From Rhodomicrobium sp. R_RK_3 (lineage in GTDB: Bacteria; Pseudomonadota; Alphaproteobacteria; Rhizobiales; Rhodomicrobiaceae), in the NCBI RefSeq assembly GCF_002198715.1, contig NZ_MWLK01000021.1, positions 1-64,000 on the forward strand: DNA of 64,000 bases, in the 5' to 3' direction. The position numbers and the translations under genes are program-made. This document shows, in pieces, positions 53,062 through 62,947 of the stretch. Below the pieces are notes generated by a model. The model did no database searches and was not told the origin of the DNA. It worked only from the letters and a program-made list of their open reading frames with translations. Every line of letters begins with the position of its first letter. The stretch's first letter is position 1.

Positions 53062-54021
53062 TCACAGCCCGTAATCATTGGCGGATGCGACTTGCTGATG
53101 GAAGCGCAGCTTGCGGCGGTATTCCAAGGGGTCCTTGGGCCTGACAAGCGCGTTCTCAGCGGTGTGGAACCAGTCATAGAGGCGCGTCAGCAGGAAGCGC
53201 AGCGCCGCCCCGCGCGCCAGCACCGGCAGCGCCTCGATTTCGGCCGCGCTCAAGGGGCGACGCTCGCCATAGCCGCGCAGCAGCGCCCGCGCCTTGGTGA
53301 CGTTGATGGCATTCGGCTGCTCGAAGCACCAGGCGTTGAGGCAGATGACGAGGTCATAGGCATAGAGGTCGTTGCAGGCGAAATAGAAGTCGATCAACCC
53401 GGAAATCTTTTCGTCGAGGAAGAAGACATTGTCCGGGAACAGGTCGGCATGGATGACGCCGGAGGGCAGGTCGGACGGCCAATGGTCCTGCAGAAAGGCG
53501 AATTCGCGCGCGATCTCCTCGGCAAGGCCGGGCGCCAGATCGTCGGCGCGGGCGGCGGTCGCCTCGACCAGCTTGCGCCAGCCGGCGAGCGACAGCGCAT
53601 TCTCCCGCGTTAAGCCGAAGCTGGCGCCCGCCAGATGAAACCCGGCGAGCGACTCGCCGAGCTGGGCGCAATGCTCGGCGCGCGGCCGGCGCACCGAATA
53701 GCCCGGCAGGAAACTGATCAGCGCGGCGGGACGCCCGGCGATCTGCTGCAGCGTCTGCCCGGAGCGGTCGCGGATGGGGGTCGGGCAGGGGATCGATTGG
53801 CCCGCCATATGCTCCATCAGCCCGATGAAGAAGGGCAGGTCGGAGGCGCTGACCCGCTTCTCGTAGAGCGTGAGCAGATACGGGCCCCGGCTGGTGGTGA
53901 TGAGGAAATTGCTGTTCTCGACGCCTTCGGCGATGCCCTTGACGGAGACCAGCGTTCCGACATCGTAGCGCGCAAGGAACTCCGTCAGCTCGTCATCGGA
54001 CACTTCGGTATAGACCGCCAT
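53062..54021 (-). CDS. thrB: Homoserine kinase (type II, APH fold)
   Basis: 319 residues, aminoglycoside-phosphotransferase-like ThrB of Alphaproteobacteria. Phosphorylates homoserine in threonine synthesis. Family opening [20 protein letters not shown], catalytic [14 protein letters not shown], and [16 protein letters not shown] for the metal site. 6 bp after ispH and overlapping rnhA. Confidence 0.93.
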   Translation of the reverse strand: MAVYTEVSDDELTEFLARYDVGTLVSVKGIAEGVENSNFLITTSRGPYLLTLYEKRVSASDLPFFIGLMEHMAGQSIPCPTPIRDRSGQTLQQIAGRPAALISFLPGYSVRRPRAEHCAQLGESLAGFHLAGASFGLTRENALSLAGWRKLVEATAARADDLAPGLAEEIAREFAFLQDHWPSDLPSGVIHADLFPDNVFFLDEKISGLIDFYFACNDLYAYDLVICLNAWCFEQPNAINVTKARALLRGYGERRPLSAAEIEALPVLARGAALRFLLTRLYDWFHTAENALVRPKDPLEYRRKLRFHQQVASANDYGL

Positions 54022-54027
54022 CGCGCC

Positions 54028-55026
54028 TCAGGCCGCGCTTTCCTGCAGCGCCCTCGGAAGCTTGAAGGTGACGTTTTCGGTGGCGGTGGTGATCGTCTCG
54101 ACGGTCACGTCGTAAACCTCGCGGAAGGCGGTAATGATCTCTTGGATCAGGTGCTCGGGCGCCGACGCGCCAGCGGTGAGGCCGAGACTGCGCAGATTCG
54201 AGAAGCGCTCCCAAGCGATCTCGCGCGCGCTTTGCACAAGCATGGCGTTCAGGCAGCCTGCCTTCTGCGCCACTTCGACGAGGCGGACCGAATTGGAGCT
54301 GTTCGGCGCGCCGACCACCAGGATCGCATCGACGCGCGGCGCGATGGCCTTGACCGCCTCCTGCCGGTTCGAGGTGGCGTAGCAGATGTCATTCTTGCGC
54401 GGCTCGGTGATGGTGGGGAAGCGCGCCTTCAGCACGGCGACGATCTCGCGGGTGTCGTCGACCGACAGCGTCGTCTGCGTGACATAGGCGAGCTTGTCGG
54501 CATCGGCGGGGACGAAGGTCTCGGCGTCGGCGACGCTCTCGATCAGCCGCACGGCGCCCTCGGGAAGCTGGCCCATGGTGCCGACCACCTCGGGGTGTCC
54601 GGCATGGCCGATCAGCAGGATTTCGAGGCCGCGCCCGAATAGCTGGTCGACCTGGACATGCACCTTCGAGACCAGCGGGCAGGTGGCGTCGAGATGGAAC
54701 ATGTTGCGGCGCGCGGCCGCCTCGGGCACGGATTTGGCGACGCCATGAGCGGAAAACACCACCGGCGCTCCATTGTCGGGGATCTCTTCCAGCTCCTCGA
54801 CGAAGACGGCGCCCTTGGCCCGCAAATCGTCCACCACCGTCCGGTTGTGGACGATTTCATGCCTGACATAGACAGGCGCGCCAAATCGCTCCAAAGCCAG
54901 TTCGACGATCTGGATGGCCCGGTCGACACCGGCGCAAAACCCGCGCGGGGCCGCCAGGAGAATCGTCAGCGGCGGCTTTTTCGCGGAGCCATCATCCGGC
55001 GTCGCCTGGGCTTCGATCGCTGTCAT
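54028..55026 (-). CDS. ispH: 4-hydroxy-3-methylbut-2-enyl diphosphate reductase
   Basis: 332 residues. Last step of the MEP isoprenoid pathway, giving IPP and DMAPP. The three Fe-S cysteines are in [20 protein letters not shown] and [11 protein letters not shown]; conserved HEIVHN and [11 protein letters not shown] are also present. The N-terminus ([15 protein letters not shown]) is a short extension. First gene of ispH-thrB-rnhA. Confidence 0.95.
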   Translation of the reverse strand: MTAIEAQATPDDGSAKKPPLTILLAAPRGFCAGVDRAIQIVELALERFGAPVYVRHEIVHNRTVVDDLRAKGAVFVEELEEIPDNGAPVVFSAHGVAKSVPEAAARRNMFHLDATCPLVSKVHVQVDQLFGRGLEILLIGHAGHPEVVGTMGQLPEGAVRLIESVADAETFVPADADKLAYVTQTTLSVDDTREIVAVLKARFPTITEPRKNDICYATSNRQEAVKAIAPRVDAILVVGAPNSSNSVRLVEVAQKAGCLNAMLVQSAREIAWERFSNLRSLGLTAGASAPEHLIQEIITAFREVYDVTVETITTATENVTFKLPRALQESAA

Positions 55027-55249
55027 CTGAGCGGGCCTTTGTTACGATTTGGGGGCTATGCACAATTGTCATCGTCATATAAGGCCAATAGGGGGCCTTA
55101 TCGATCCGGGTCAGACTCGAATTGTCCATCACGCAAGCGGTTCTAGCAAGAACGGCGGGGGAAGAACAACATCGACGTCACACAGTGTCCGCAATCCGGC
55201 TTTACGGGTAGTGTGCGGGACGGTGGCACGTTCAGCCTTGGGGGAAGAA

Positions 55250-55927
55250 GTGAGCGCTAAGCTTTTCGGGACCTTCGGTCATCAGGCGTTGCGCGCGGGC
55301 GCGCTTGCGGCGCTTTGCGGCATTCTCGGGGGCTGCGGCGTCTCGACGCTGACATCGCCGTTCAAGAACGGCCTGTTCGGGGGCAGCCAGGAAACCACCG
55401 CCAGCACCGCTGCTCCGGCTCCCGCCGCCGAACCGGGCGTCAGCCAGGCCAATCTGCTGGGCCAGGCGCAGGCCGGACAATCGGGCGGCGGCGAGGTGAC
55501 GGCCGCCAATATCGGCTGTCCCAGCTTCGACGTTTCCATCGGCGCCCGCAGCATCACCTTCAATGCGCCCGGCACATCCGGCGACAGCCTGTCCGTGATG
55601 CATCGCGGCGAGATCACCAATACCGCCCGCGAATGCAGCCCGTCGACCTCCGGGCTCGCGGTGAAGGTCGGCTTCTCCGGCCGTGTGCTGCTCGGGCCGC
55701 GGGGCAAGTCCGGCACGCTGACCTTGCCGGCGCAGGTGACCGTCGTCGACGGCTCCAAGAGCACGCTGAAGACGGAAAAGATCCGCGTCGTGGTCAATGT
55801 CCCGGCGGGCGAAACGGCGGGCTATTTCTCAGAAGTGCGCGAGATGGTGCTTCCGATCCCCGTCAGCAGCTCGCCGAAGAGCTACCGCATGTGGGTCGGC
55901 TTCGACCAGAGCGCGGCTGGCAAATAG
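55250..55927 (+). CDS. Hypothetical lipoprotein
   Basis: About 225 residues from GTG 55250, with GGGGGAAGAA directly upstream; the frame is open from 55049 but that part lacks a ribosome site. Type II signal with lipobox ILGGCG (Cys near residue 24). An Ala/Ser/Thr-rich linker is followed by a beta-rich domain (CPSFDVSIGARSITF; VKVGFSGRVLLGPRGKSGTLTLP). Divergent from ispH. Function unknown. Confidence 0.8.
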   Translation: MSAKLFGTFGHQALRAGALAALCGILGGCGVSTLTSPFKNGLFGGSQETTASTAAPAPAAEPGVSQANLLGQAQAGQSGGGEVTAANIGCPSFDVSIGARSITFNAPGTSGDSLSVMHRGEITNTARECSPSTSGLAVKVGFSGRVLLGPRGKSGTLTLPAQVTVVDGSKSTLKTEKIRVVVNVPAGETAGYFSEVREMVLPIPVSSSPKSYRMWVGFDQSAAGK

Positions 55928-56212
55928 CCGCCCAAATTACATGCAATAAAATGAATGTATAAAGCGCTCGACTGCCGCATTGCTTCGCGCTGGCCGAAGT
56001 GAAGGCCAACGCGGGGCGCAGCTTTAGGCGCAATATCGGGCAGGCGGCCACGATTTCCATTTGCGGTTAATTTAGCGCCCGTGCCGCTGCAAGCCATGCG
56101 AAGTAAAAAAGTGCTATTCCCAGCAGAATAGGCCGCGCGTTTTGGCGCATTGCAACTGAGACGATTTCAGGGCAAATTCTAGCGCTTCACGAATAATGGT
56201 GGAGCGCCGCTG

Positions 56213-56656
56213 ATGAATATGCTGCCAATATTTGCGTCTAGCGACGTTGCGCGGCCGATATCGAGACAATCGCTTTTCGTCTATTTCTCTGCGCTGATAA
56301 TGGCTTGCATAGCCTTGGCTTTCCCCGCACTTGCCGAATTCAGACTGGAGCGCGGCGTTCGCTCGGTGCAGCTCGCCCAGCATCAGGAAGGTGTCAAGGC
56401 CGTCTACTATGTCATGCTGGAATGGCGGTTCAAGACGGGGGAGCTCGATACGATGGCGCAGCGCATCAAGCAGGCGGCACCGAAAACCAAACAGATCCTG
56501 GTCCTCTATTTTCTGCGCGGCATGCGGCCCGAACTCGGCGCCTGGGCCAAGAGCACCTATAACCCGGCCTTCTCCAGCTTCGAGGTGGAGATCAACGAGG
56601 CCGCCACCGTGGACAACCCGCCCGATAGCGATCTGCGGGCCAATGCCGGGCAATAA
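56213..56656 (+). CDS. Exported hypothetical protein
   Basis: 147 residues. N-terminal hydrophobic segment (SLFVYFSALIMACIALAFPALA, about 20-41) fits a signal peptide. The mature part has a short repeat-free alpha/beta pattern (QHQEGVKAVYYVMLEWRFKTG; QILVLYFLRGMRPELGAWAK). No family recognised. Convergent with the Na/Pi transporter, gap 26 bp. No clear ribosome site, so confidence is moderate. Confidence 0.6.
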   Translation: MNMLPIFASSDVARPISRQSLFVYFSALIMACIALAFPALAEFRLERGVRSVQLAQHQEGVKAVYYVMLEWRFKTGELDTMAQRIKQAAPKTKQILVLYFLRGMRPELGAWAKSTYNPAFSSFEVEINEAATVDNPPDSDLRANAGQ

Positions 56657-56682
56657 TCCCGCCGATCATCACGCCATCCCCG

Positions 56683-58332
56683 TCAGCGCAGGCGGCTCTT
56701 CAGAAGCTCGCCGCCGCGCTGCAGCACGGGATAGGCGGCTGCCGCCACGATATGCGCGTTCACATGCTTGATGTCGCGAACGAGATCGAGAAACAGGGTG
56801 GTGGTTTCGGCGATTTCGATGCGGCCCTCGCGCAGGCGCTGATAGTGATCCGCCGTCGCCGACACTTGAATCTCGCGAAAGGCCTGCTTCTCGTTGGCCA
56901 GCATCCGCGCCGCCCGCTTGTCCTCCGACAGGAAGACGCCGGCGGCCGTATGCAGATTGTCGCTCAGCCGCGTGAGCATCGCATCCAGATCGGCCCGCTC
57001 CTCCTTCGAGAAGCTCAACCCACGCTTCAGCCGCTTCGAGGCAAGGCCCAGCACATCGCGCTGGAGCAGATCGCCGGCGTGCTCGATATTGGTGACAAAG
57101 TTCAGGATCGCCGATTGGCGCTCGTGATCGGCCTCGCTCATCGCGTCGACCGTCATCGAGGTCAGGTAGGTCTTGATGGCGCCGTTGAGGCCGTCGAGGA
57201 CGTCGTCCAGCTCCTTGGCCGCGCTCAGCCGCTTGCGGTCGCCGCCAATCAGCGCGTCCTTCGTCCCGCCCAGCATTTCGTCGAGGATGTCGGCCAGCCG
57301 CAGCGCTTCGCGGCCGGCGCTCGCGAGCGCCATGACCGGCGTTTCGCGCGCCGCCTCGCTGAGATAGAGCGGGCGCGACGGATCTTGCCTTGGCACGCGC
57401 GCCGGGAGGAGGCGCTTCAGCAGCGTGGCACACGGCGTCAGCAGCGGCAGGAACAGTGCCGCCATGATGATGTTGAACAGCATGTGGAAGCTCGCCACCG
57501 CCCGCGCGCCGTCCGGCAGCACGCCGCCGAGGAACGGGGTGATGACAGGCAGTGCCGCCAGGGCCACAACCACGCCCACCAGCCGGTTGATAAGATTGCC
57601 GACCGGCAGCCGCTTCGCCGCCGGATCATCGCCCGGAGGGCCTTCGAGCAAGGGGTTGACCGCCGCGCCCAGATTGGCCCCGAGCACCAGCGCGAAGGCG
57701 GACGTCAAGGACACGATGCCGCCGCCCGCCAGCGAGGCGACCACCAGGATCACGGCGACGCTGGAATGCATCGCCCAGGCCAGCACCGCCGCGATGATGA
57801 CGTTTATCAGTGGCACCGCCTCGATCGCCTGCATGAACATCTGGAAGCCCGGCGAGGTCTGGTAAGGCGCGACGACGGCGACGAGCTGCAAAAGGGCGAT
57901 CACCATCAGCCCGAGCCCGACGAGGACGCGGCCCAGATCATGCGTGCGCGACGTCCCCCCGCGACGGAACATGACGACGCCGATCAGGATGAAGACCGGG
58001 GCCAGCACGCCGACGTCGAAGGCCATCAGTTGCACGATCAGCGTGGTGCCGATATTGGCCCCGAGCATCACGGCGAGCGCCGTTGCCAGCGGGATCAGCC
58101 CGCCGACGGCGAGGCTGGTCGCCATCAGCGCGGTCGCGGTGCTGCTTTGCAGGAACAAGGTCACGCCGAGCCCGGCCATGAAGGCTTTCAGGCGGTTGTT
58201 CAGCGCCCGGCTCAGGATCGAGCGCAATTGCGGCCCATAGGCCCGCTGCACGCCGGTCTGCACCATGCGCACGCCCCATAGGAGCAGGGCGACGAAGCCG
58301 CAGATTTGCGTGATGACCAACAGTTCCGTCAT
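56683..58332 (-). CDS. Na/Pi-cotransporter family protein with PhoU-like domain
   Basis: 549 residues. NptA/YjbB-type: two inverted QSST repeats (LFLQSSTATALMATSLAVGG near residue 60 and MHSSVAVILVVASLAGGG near 210), eight or so TM helices, then a soluble PhoU-like helical domain (about 340-545). Exports or imports phosphate with sodium. Not linked to pst or pho genes here. Confidence 0.92.
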   Translation of the reverse strand: MTELLVITQICGFVALLLWGVRMVQTGVQRAYGPQLRSILSRALNNRLKAFMAGLGVTLFLQSSTATALMATSLAVGGLIPLATALAVMLGANIGTTLIVQLMAFDVGVLAPVFILIGVVMFRRGGTSRTHDLGRVLVGLGLMVIALLQLVAVVAPYQTSPGFQMFMQAIEAVPLINVIIAAVLAWAMHSSVAVILVVASLAGGGIVSLTSAFALVLGANLGAAVNPLLEGPPGDDPAAKRLPVGNLINRLVGVVVALAALPVITPFLGGVLPDGARAVASFHMLFNIIMAALFLPLLTPCATLLKRLLPARVPRQDPSRPLYLSEAARETPVMALASAGREALRLADILDEMLGGTKDALIGGDRKRLSAAKELDDVLDGLNGAIKTYLTSMTVDAMSEADHERQSAILNFVTNIEHAGDLLQRDVLGLASKRLKRGLSFSKEERADLDAMLTRLSDNLHTAAGVFLSEDKRAARMLANEKQAFREIQVSATADHYQRLREGRIEIAETTTLFLDLVRDIKHVNAHIVAAAAYPVLQRGGELLKSRLR

Positions 58333-58688
58333 GCCAGACTCCGAATATGCCGCCCGATTCCGGCCCCGCTCTCGCGGAAGCGCTCCCGCACTGAAAGGGA
58401 TAGGAGTGACGAACGGATTTCAGAACGTAAGGAAGGCTGATGCTCGTGCAAGTTATGCACAGTCCGCTTACCCGAACCGAACGCCAGCAGCGCCGACAGC
58501 CTTCGCGCATCATGTGGCGCCGGCATGGCGATGCGGCATTCGCCCGCCAGGCTTTCGCACGTCGCGGCGTCGCCCCTCACCAAAATACAACATCCTCCCG
58601 TTAAGACCGCCTCACACGCTCGCATTTTGGGTGGAACTGCCCCGATCGATTTGCTATATGCATCGCATTAGACGGCTTTGCCCTCTAT
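58333..58688. other. Intergenic region before tRNA-Asn, no gene seen
   Basis: 356 bp holding the promoter of the minus-strand Na/Pi gene and of the tRNA. No frame here has a ribosome site or family signature; no repeat recognised. Confidence 0.4.
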
Positions 58689-58764
58689 TCCCCGGTAGCT
58701 CAGTTGGTAGAGCAAGCGGCTGTTAACCGCTCGGTCGCTGGTTCGAGTCCGGCCCGGGGAGCCA
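58689..58764 (+). tRNA. tRNA-Asn (GTT)
   Basis: 76 nt with encoded CCA. Acceptor stem TCCCCGG / CCGGGGA, D-arm AGCTCAGTTGGTAGAGC, anticodon loop CTGTTAA (anticodon GTT, stem GCGG/CCGC), T-arm GGTTCGAGTCC. Discriminator G. Confidence 0.97.
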
Positions 58765-58929
58765 ATCAGCATAAAGATCTCCGTCGCCATCAGCCAGCTT
58801 TGCATGGACACAAGCGTGCTCCGTGCCTCGAATGCACCGCATTGCGGCAAATGGCCTTGGCCCACTAAAGGTCCGATTGCCCCCCACCGCATCGCCCTTC
58901 AATCTCCACATGTTGGGGGATTTTTGGGC

Positions 58930-59319
58930 GTGGGGCGAGTTCGGCCGATATTGAGCCTTCTGGCGGTATTCGGCGTGCTGTTGCATGGCGCGATGGTCGT
59001 GCGGCACGGCACGGCGATGCTCGGCTGGATGCAGCAGGTTCAGGCGCTGAAAAGCGGCATGGGCGTCATCTGCCTCGGCAATGGCGAGATGTCGCCGCTT
59101 GCCGCGCCCGACGCACCCGCCATCCCCGCCTCGGCCGGCGACCCGCCGAAATGCCCGATCTGCCTCGGCATGGGCTCGGCGGTCGCGATTCTGCCCATCC
59201 CCGATCTGGACCCGCGCCTGCTCGACCGCGCCTCGGCGCGGGTGGCGGCGGTCGGCGAGATCATCGCGCAAAAGCTGGCGGTCCGGCCGCCCCCGCGCGC
59301 CCCGCCCGCGATCTCCTGA
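58930..59319 (+). CDS. DUF2946 family protein
   Basis: About 129 residues from GTG 58930, with GGGGGA 9-10 nt upstream; ATG 58804 gives a longer version that runs to within 40 bp of the tRNA and looks less natural. N-terminal TM helix (PILSLLAVFGVLLHGAMVV), then KCPICLGMGSA with a C-x2-C pair typical of DUF2946, proteins found beside copper-related genes. Followed by a TonB receptor. Confidence 0.72.
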   Translation: MGRVRPILSLLAVFGVLLHGAMVVRHGTAMLGWMQQVQALKSGMGVICLGNGEMSPLAAPDAPAIPASAGDPPKCPICLGMGSAVAILPIPDLDPRLLDRASARVAAVGEIIAQKLAVRPPPRAPPAIS

Positions 59320-59424
59320 GACGCAATAGTCCCCGCCCGCGCGATTGACGGCGTGTGATCGGCCATTGGCGCCGGCCGCCGCGCCCGCCCGGGCTGTCTC
59401 AGAAGAAGATTCAGGTTTCCACAC

Positions 59425-61611
59425 ATGACCACCACCCAGCCTTTTGGCGGGCGGCCGATGGCGTCGGCGCTCCGCACCCGCATGGCGTCCGCAGCGCTCG
59501 GCCTCCTCGCCCTGACGGCCGCCGAAACCGGCGCCCGCGCCCAGCAATCGCAACCCATCGCCCTGCCCGGCATCACCGTCGAATCGCAGCAGGCCCAGCC
59601 TGAGGCGCAGAAGGATTCCGCGGCCGCGACCGGCTTTCCCGGCGGTGAGCCGCGCAGCCGCAGCCTTACCGTGCCGACGCTCGAGGAGGCGCGGCGCGAG
59701 CTGTCGCTGGTGCCCGGCGCGGTCAGCGTCGTCTCCGGCGCCGACTATCGGGAGGCCACGTCCGCGAAAACCATCAAGGACGCGCTCGACTACGTGCCAG
59801 GTGTCTTCGTGCAGCCGAAATGGGGCGATGATTCGCGGCTGTCGATCCGGGGCTCCAGCCTGTCGCGCAATTTCCATTTGCGCGGCATCAACCTTTATAT
59901 GGACGGCATCCCGATCAACACCGCCGACGGTTTTGGCGATTTCCAGGAGCTCGACCCTACCGCCTATGACTATATCGAGGTCTATAAGGGGGCGAACGCG
60001 CTGCGCTTCGGCGCCGCGACGCTCGGCGGCGCGATTAATTTCGTTACCGCGACCGGCCGGAATTCCGACCCGTTCGCGGCCAGCGTCGATATGGGCAGCT
60101 TCGGCTTCAAGCGGATCCAGTCGAGCGCGGGCGGCGAGGCCGGGGCGTTCGATTTCTTCGTCACCGGCTCGGCGCAGGAGCAGGACGGCTACCGCGATCA
60201 CAGCGGGGGCGAGTCGCAGCGGCTGAGCAGCAATCTCGGCATCCGCCTTTCGCCCGATGCCGAAACGCGCTTCTATCTCAACGCCAATCACGTCGAGCAG
60301 GACATTCCGGGCGCCGTTACCAAGGACGCGGCGCTGAATTCACCGACCACGGCCGCCTCCGGCAACGTGACCAACGACCAGGAGCGCAATATCGACACGC
60401 TGCGCTTCGCCAACAAGACCACCGCGCTGGTAGCACCCGGCACGGTGGTCGAGGTGGGGGCCTTCGGCGTCGACCGGCATCTCAAGCACCCGATCTTCCA
60501 ATGGCTGGATTACAAATATCTCGATTACGGCGCGTTCGGCCGGGTGATGAATGAAAGCAATATCGGCGGCTTCAAGAACCGGCTGCTCATCGGTCTGAAC
60601 CAGCACAATGGATCGACCGACGCGGACCAGTACGAGAATAAGCTCGGCGAGAAGGGGCGGCTGCTCTCCAGCGCGCAGCAGGACTCGACCAACACCACGG
60701 CCTATATCGAAAACGCATTCTATGTGCTTCCCGACGTCGCGCTGGTCACGGGGACGCAGTTCCTCTACGCCTCGCGAGAGCTTGAGGACAAGTTCTTGTC
60801 CAATGGCGATCAGTCCGGTCAGAATGATTTCTCCGCCTGGAGCCCGAAGGTCGGCGTGCTCTGGGAGGTCGATCCGCATTGGCAGGTCTTCGCCAATGTC
60901 TCCCGCAGCGCCGAGGCGCCGAGTTTCGGCGAGAATAGTGACGATGCCGGCGCCGCCTTCAAGGCGGAACTGCAAACGGCCACCACCTATGAGATCGGCA
61001 CGCGCGGCCGCCGTCCGGACTATAGTTGGGACGTGGCGCTCTACCGCGCCAATCTCGACCATGAGCTGTATTGCGTGACGGCGGCGGGGGCTCCGGCGGG
61101 GTCCTGCGCCATCCGCAATGCCGACGAAACCATTCACCAGGGCGTCGAACTCGGCTTTGGCGCGAGCGTGTTGAGGTCGCTGCTGGAGGAGGGCGAGCGG
61201 CCCGACCGGCTCTGGCTCAACATGGCCTACACCTATAACGACTTCCGCTTCGACGACGATGCGCAATATGGCGACAATGAACTGCCGGGTGCGCCGCGCC
61301 ATTTTCTGCGGGCCGAATTGCTCTACAAGCATCCGAACGGCTTCTTCGCCGGGCCCAATGTCGAATGTGTGCCGGAGGCCTATTTCGTCGACAACGCCAA
61401 CAGCGTCACGACGGAAAGCTATGTGCTCTACGGCATGAAGGCCGGTTTTGACGACGGCGGCGCGTTCTCGCTTTATGTCGAGGGCCGCAATCTGGCCGAC
61501 ACGCACTATATCGCCAGCACCAGCATCGCCGATCAGGCGAATGCAAGCTCGGCGCTCTTCGAGCCGGGCACCGGGCGGGCCTTTTACGCCGGCGCGAAGG
61601 TCCGGTGGTAG
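59425..61611 (+). CDS. TonB-dependent outer-membrane receptor
   Basis: 728 residues. Signal peptide (ALRTRMASAALGLLALTAAE, residues about 14-33 in the long form), plug domain (about 95-205; TIKDALDYVPGVFVQPKWG, RFGAATLGGAINFVT), then a 22-strand barrel ending in FYAGAKVRW, whose terminal aromatic residue is the barrel-assembly signal. Substrate is a metal chelate or vitamin; the DUF2946 neighbour favours copper. FecA-like plug wording (VYKGANALRFG) means a siderophore remains possible. Confidence 0.9.
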   Translation: MTTTQPFGGRPMASALRTRMASAALGLLALTAAETGARAQQSQPIALPGITVESQQAQPEAQKDSAAATGFPGGEPRSRSLTVPTLEEARRELSLVPGAVSVVSGADYREATSAKTIKDALDYVPGVFVQPKWGDDSRLSIRGSSLSRNFHLRGINLYMDGIPINTADGFGDFQELDPTAYDYIEVYKGANALRFGAATLGGAINFVTATGRNSDPFAASVDMGSFGFKRIQSSAGGEAGAFDFFVTGSAQEQDGYRDHSGGESQRLSSNLGIRLSPDAETRFYLNANHVEQDIPGAVTKDAALNSPTTAASGNVTNDQERNIDTLRFANKTTALVAPGTVVEVGAFGVDRHLKHPIFQWLDYKYLDYGAFGRVMNESNIGGFKNRLLIGLNQHNGSTDADQYENKLGEKGRLLSSAQQDSTNTTAYIENAFYVLPDVALVTGTQFLYASRELEDKFLSNGDQSGQNDFSAWSPKVGVLWEVDPHWQVFANVSRSAEAPSFGENSDDAGAAFKAELQTATTYEIGTRGRRPDYSWDVALYRANLDHELYCVTAAGAPAGSCAIRNADETIHQGVELGFGASVLRSLLEEGERPDRLWLNMAYTYNDFRFDDDAQYGDNELPGAPRHFLRAELLYKHPNGFFAGPNVECVPEAYFVDNANSVTTESYVLYGMKAGFDDGGAFSLYVEGRNLADTHYIASTSIADQANASSALFEPGTGRAFYAGAKVRW

Positions 61612-61714
61612 CATGTGGGGTCCGGCCTCAGATTCCGAGGCGCTGAATCCCATCTGATTTAGAATGAGGGGCGAACCCCCTCATTCCTCACAATCGAGCC
61701 GCGCGGGCAAATCT

Positions 61715-61943
61715 CTAGTCCAGAAACCGGTGCAACGCCGCAAGGGACGAAAGCTTTCTGACGCCGGCGGGCAGTCCGGCGTCAGCGCCGACATAGAATG
61801 CCTCGATTCCGAGCGCCAGCGCCGGGAGAATGTCGCTCTCCAAATTGTCGCCGATAAAGATGCATCGCGCCGGCCTCGGCGGCGCGTCCCGACGCCTTAC
61901 GATAGAAATGCAAGGTGTCGTCGAGGTCGAACCCGACCCATCA
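61715..61943 (-). pseudogene. Remnant of a HAD-family hydrolase (internal deletion plus frameshift)
   Basis: On the minus strand one frame shows the HAD motif I as VGFDLDDTLHFYRKASGRAA (61937 down to about 61880). A different frame immediately after shows the C-terminal HAD motif as ARCIFIGDNLESDILPALAL and continues to a stop at 61715. In intact enzymes about 120-150 residues separate these blocks. The middle is gone and the frame is shifted, and a stop codon (TGA at 61941-61943) sits just before motif I. Confidence 0.75.
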
Positions 61944-62042
61944 AATTCCGGATTGTCCCGATCGCTCATGGGCAAGCGTCCTCGCGGATGCCGGTTGCTA
62001 TCCGTTGCCATCAGCATCGTGCCACCAATGCCGGGCACGCAA

Positions 62043-62783
62043 TCACGGGTTGCCCAGGGCGAGCGCGACACCGGAACACAGCAAAAGCCCCAATATGAGT
62101 CTCCGGAAGGCGGCCTCGTCCAGGACTCCGTAAAGCTTCATGCCGAGCCAGGTGCCGAGCAGCAGGGGCGGCAGTCCGATGAAGAACAGGCGCACCGTGT
62201 CGGCGTCGATGCCGCCGGTGCCGCCGAACCAGGCCAGCGTCAGCACGAAGGTGGCAAAGGCCGCCGGCTGGAGGACCGCGCGCTGCCTGTCCTTCGACCA
62301 GCCGCGCAAGGTGGTCCAGATCGTCGGCGGGATGCCGACCAGCCCAGTGCTGCCGCCTAGCACGCCGCTCGCCAGGCCGACCAGCGAATCCGAGACCGGA
62401 CCTCCCCTGATGGGACGCAAACCGGGCTTGAGAAGGCCCCAAATGCCCAGGGCGATCGACAGAAAGCCGATAGAGGCGCGCATTTCCGCGGCGGGCATCC
62501 ACCAGAGCGCTGCCGCGCCGAGCGGAATGCCGATGGCGCCGCCGGCGAATTGCGGCAGGATTTGCCTGGGTTCGATGACGTGTCGAAGCTTCCATACCGC
62601 CCAGGCGTTGATGATGATCGCGAATGCCGCGATGAGCGGCGCGCTTTGCGCGGGGGTGATGACATGCAGCCAGATCGCCGATGCCACCAGCCCGAAGGCA
62701 AAGCCGCTCATGCCCGCGACCACCGCCCCGGCGAAGGTGGCGATCATGAATGACAGGATATGCGGCAAGACAATATCGGTCAT
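62043..62783 (-). CDS. TauE/SafE-family membrane transporter
   Basis: 246 residues from ATG 62783 (MTDIVLPHILSF), with GAGGG upstream. Seven to eight TM helices and the two glycine-rich repeats of the family (AGMSGFAFGLVASAIWL and GGSTGLVGIPPTIWT). Members export sulfite, sulfoacetate or other organosulfur anions. Lies just upstream of the HAD remnant on the same strand. The substrate is not predictable. Confidence 0.88.
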   Translation of the reverse strand: MTDIVLPHILSFMIATFAGAVVAGMSGFAFGLVASAIWLHVITPAQSAPLIAAFAIIINAWAVWKLRHVIEPRQILPQFAGGAIGIPLGAAALWWMPAAEMRASIGFLSIALGIWGLLKPGLRPIRGGPVSDSLVGLASGVLGGSTGLVGIPPTIWTTLRGWSKDRQRAVLQPAAFATFVLTLAWFGGTGGIDADTVRLFFIGLPPLLLGTWLGMKLYGVLDEAAFRRLILGLLLCSGVALALGNP

Positions 62784-62947
62784 GGGAATGCCCTCGCGCT
62801 CCCCCGATGCGGCCGCGTCCAAGGCTGACGGTCGTGGCGGCAAGCGCTGATAATGTTCAACGTGGTGCGTGGCCGACATCCTGCGGCGCTGATCGCGCCG
62901 CAGGACTTTGTGGGACGGAGTGGCCTTCCGTCTCAGCAAGGCATGGA

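Noticed and set aside
56752-58281. A 509-codon plus-strand open frame
   Set aside because: Antisense shadow of the Na/Pi transporter; composition is Arg/His/Gln-rich with no fold signature.
58689-59425. Genomic island inserted at tRNA-Asn
   Set aside because: No repeated tRNA 3' end, integrase or composition shift was seen downstream; only proximity supports it.
58723-60291. A 522-codon minus-strand open frame crossing the tRNA
   Set aside because: It runs through tRNA-Asn and opposite DUF2946 and the TonB receptor; low-complexity Arg/Ala/Gly sequence.
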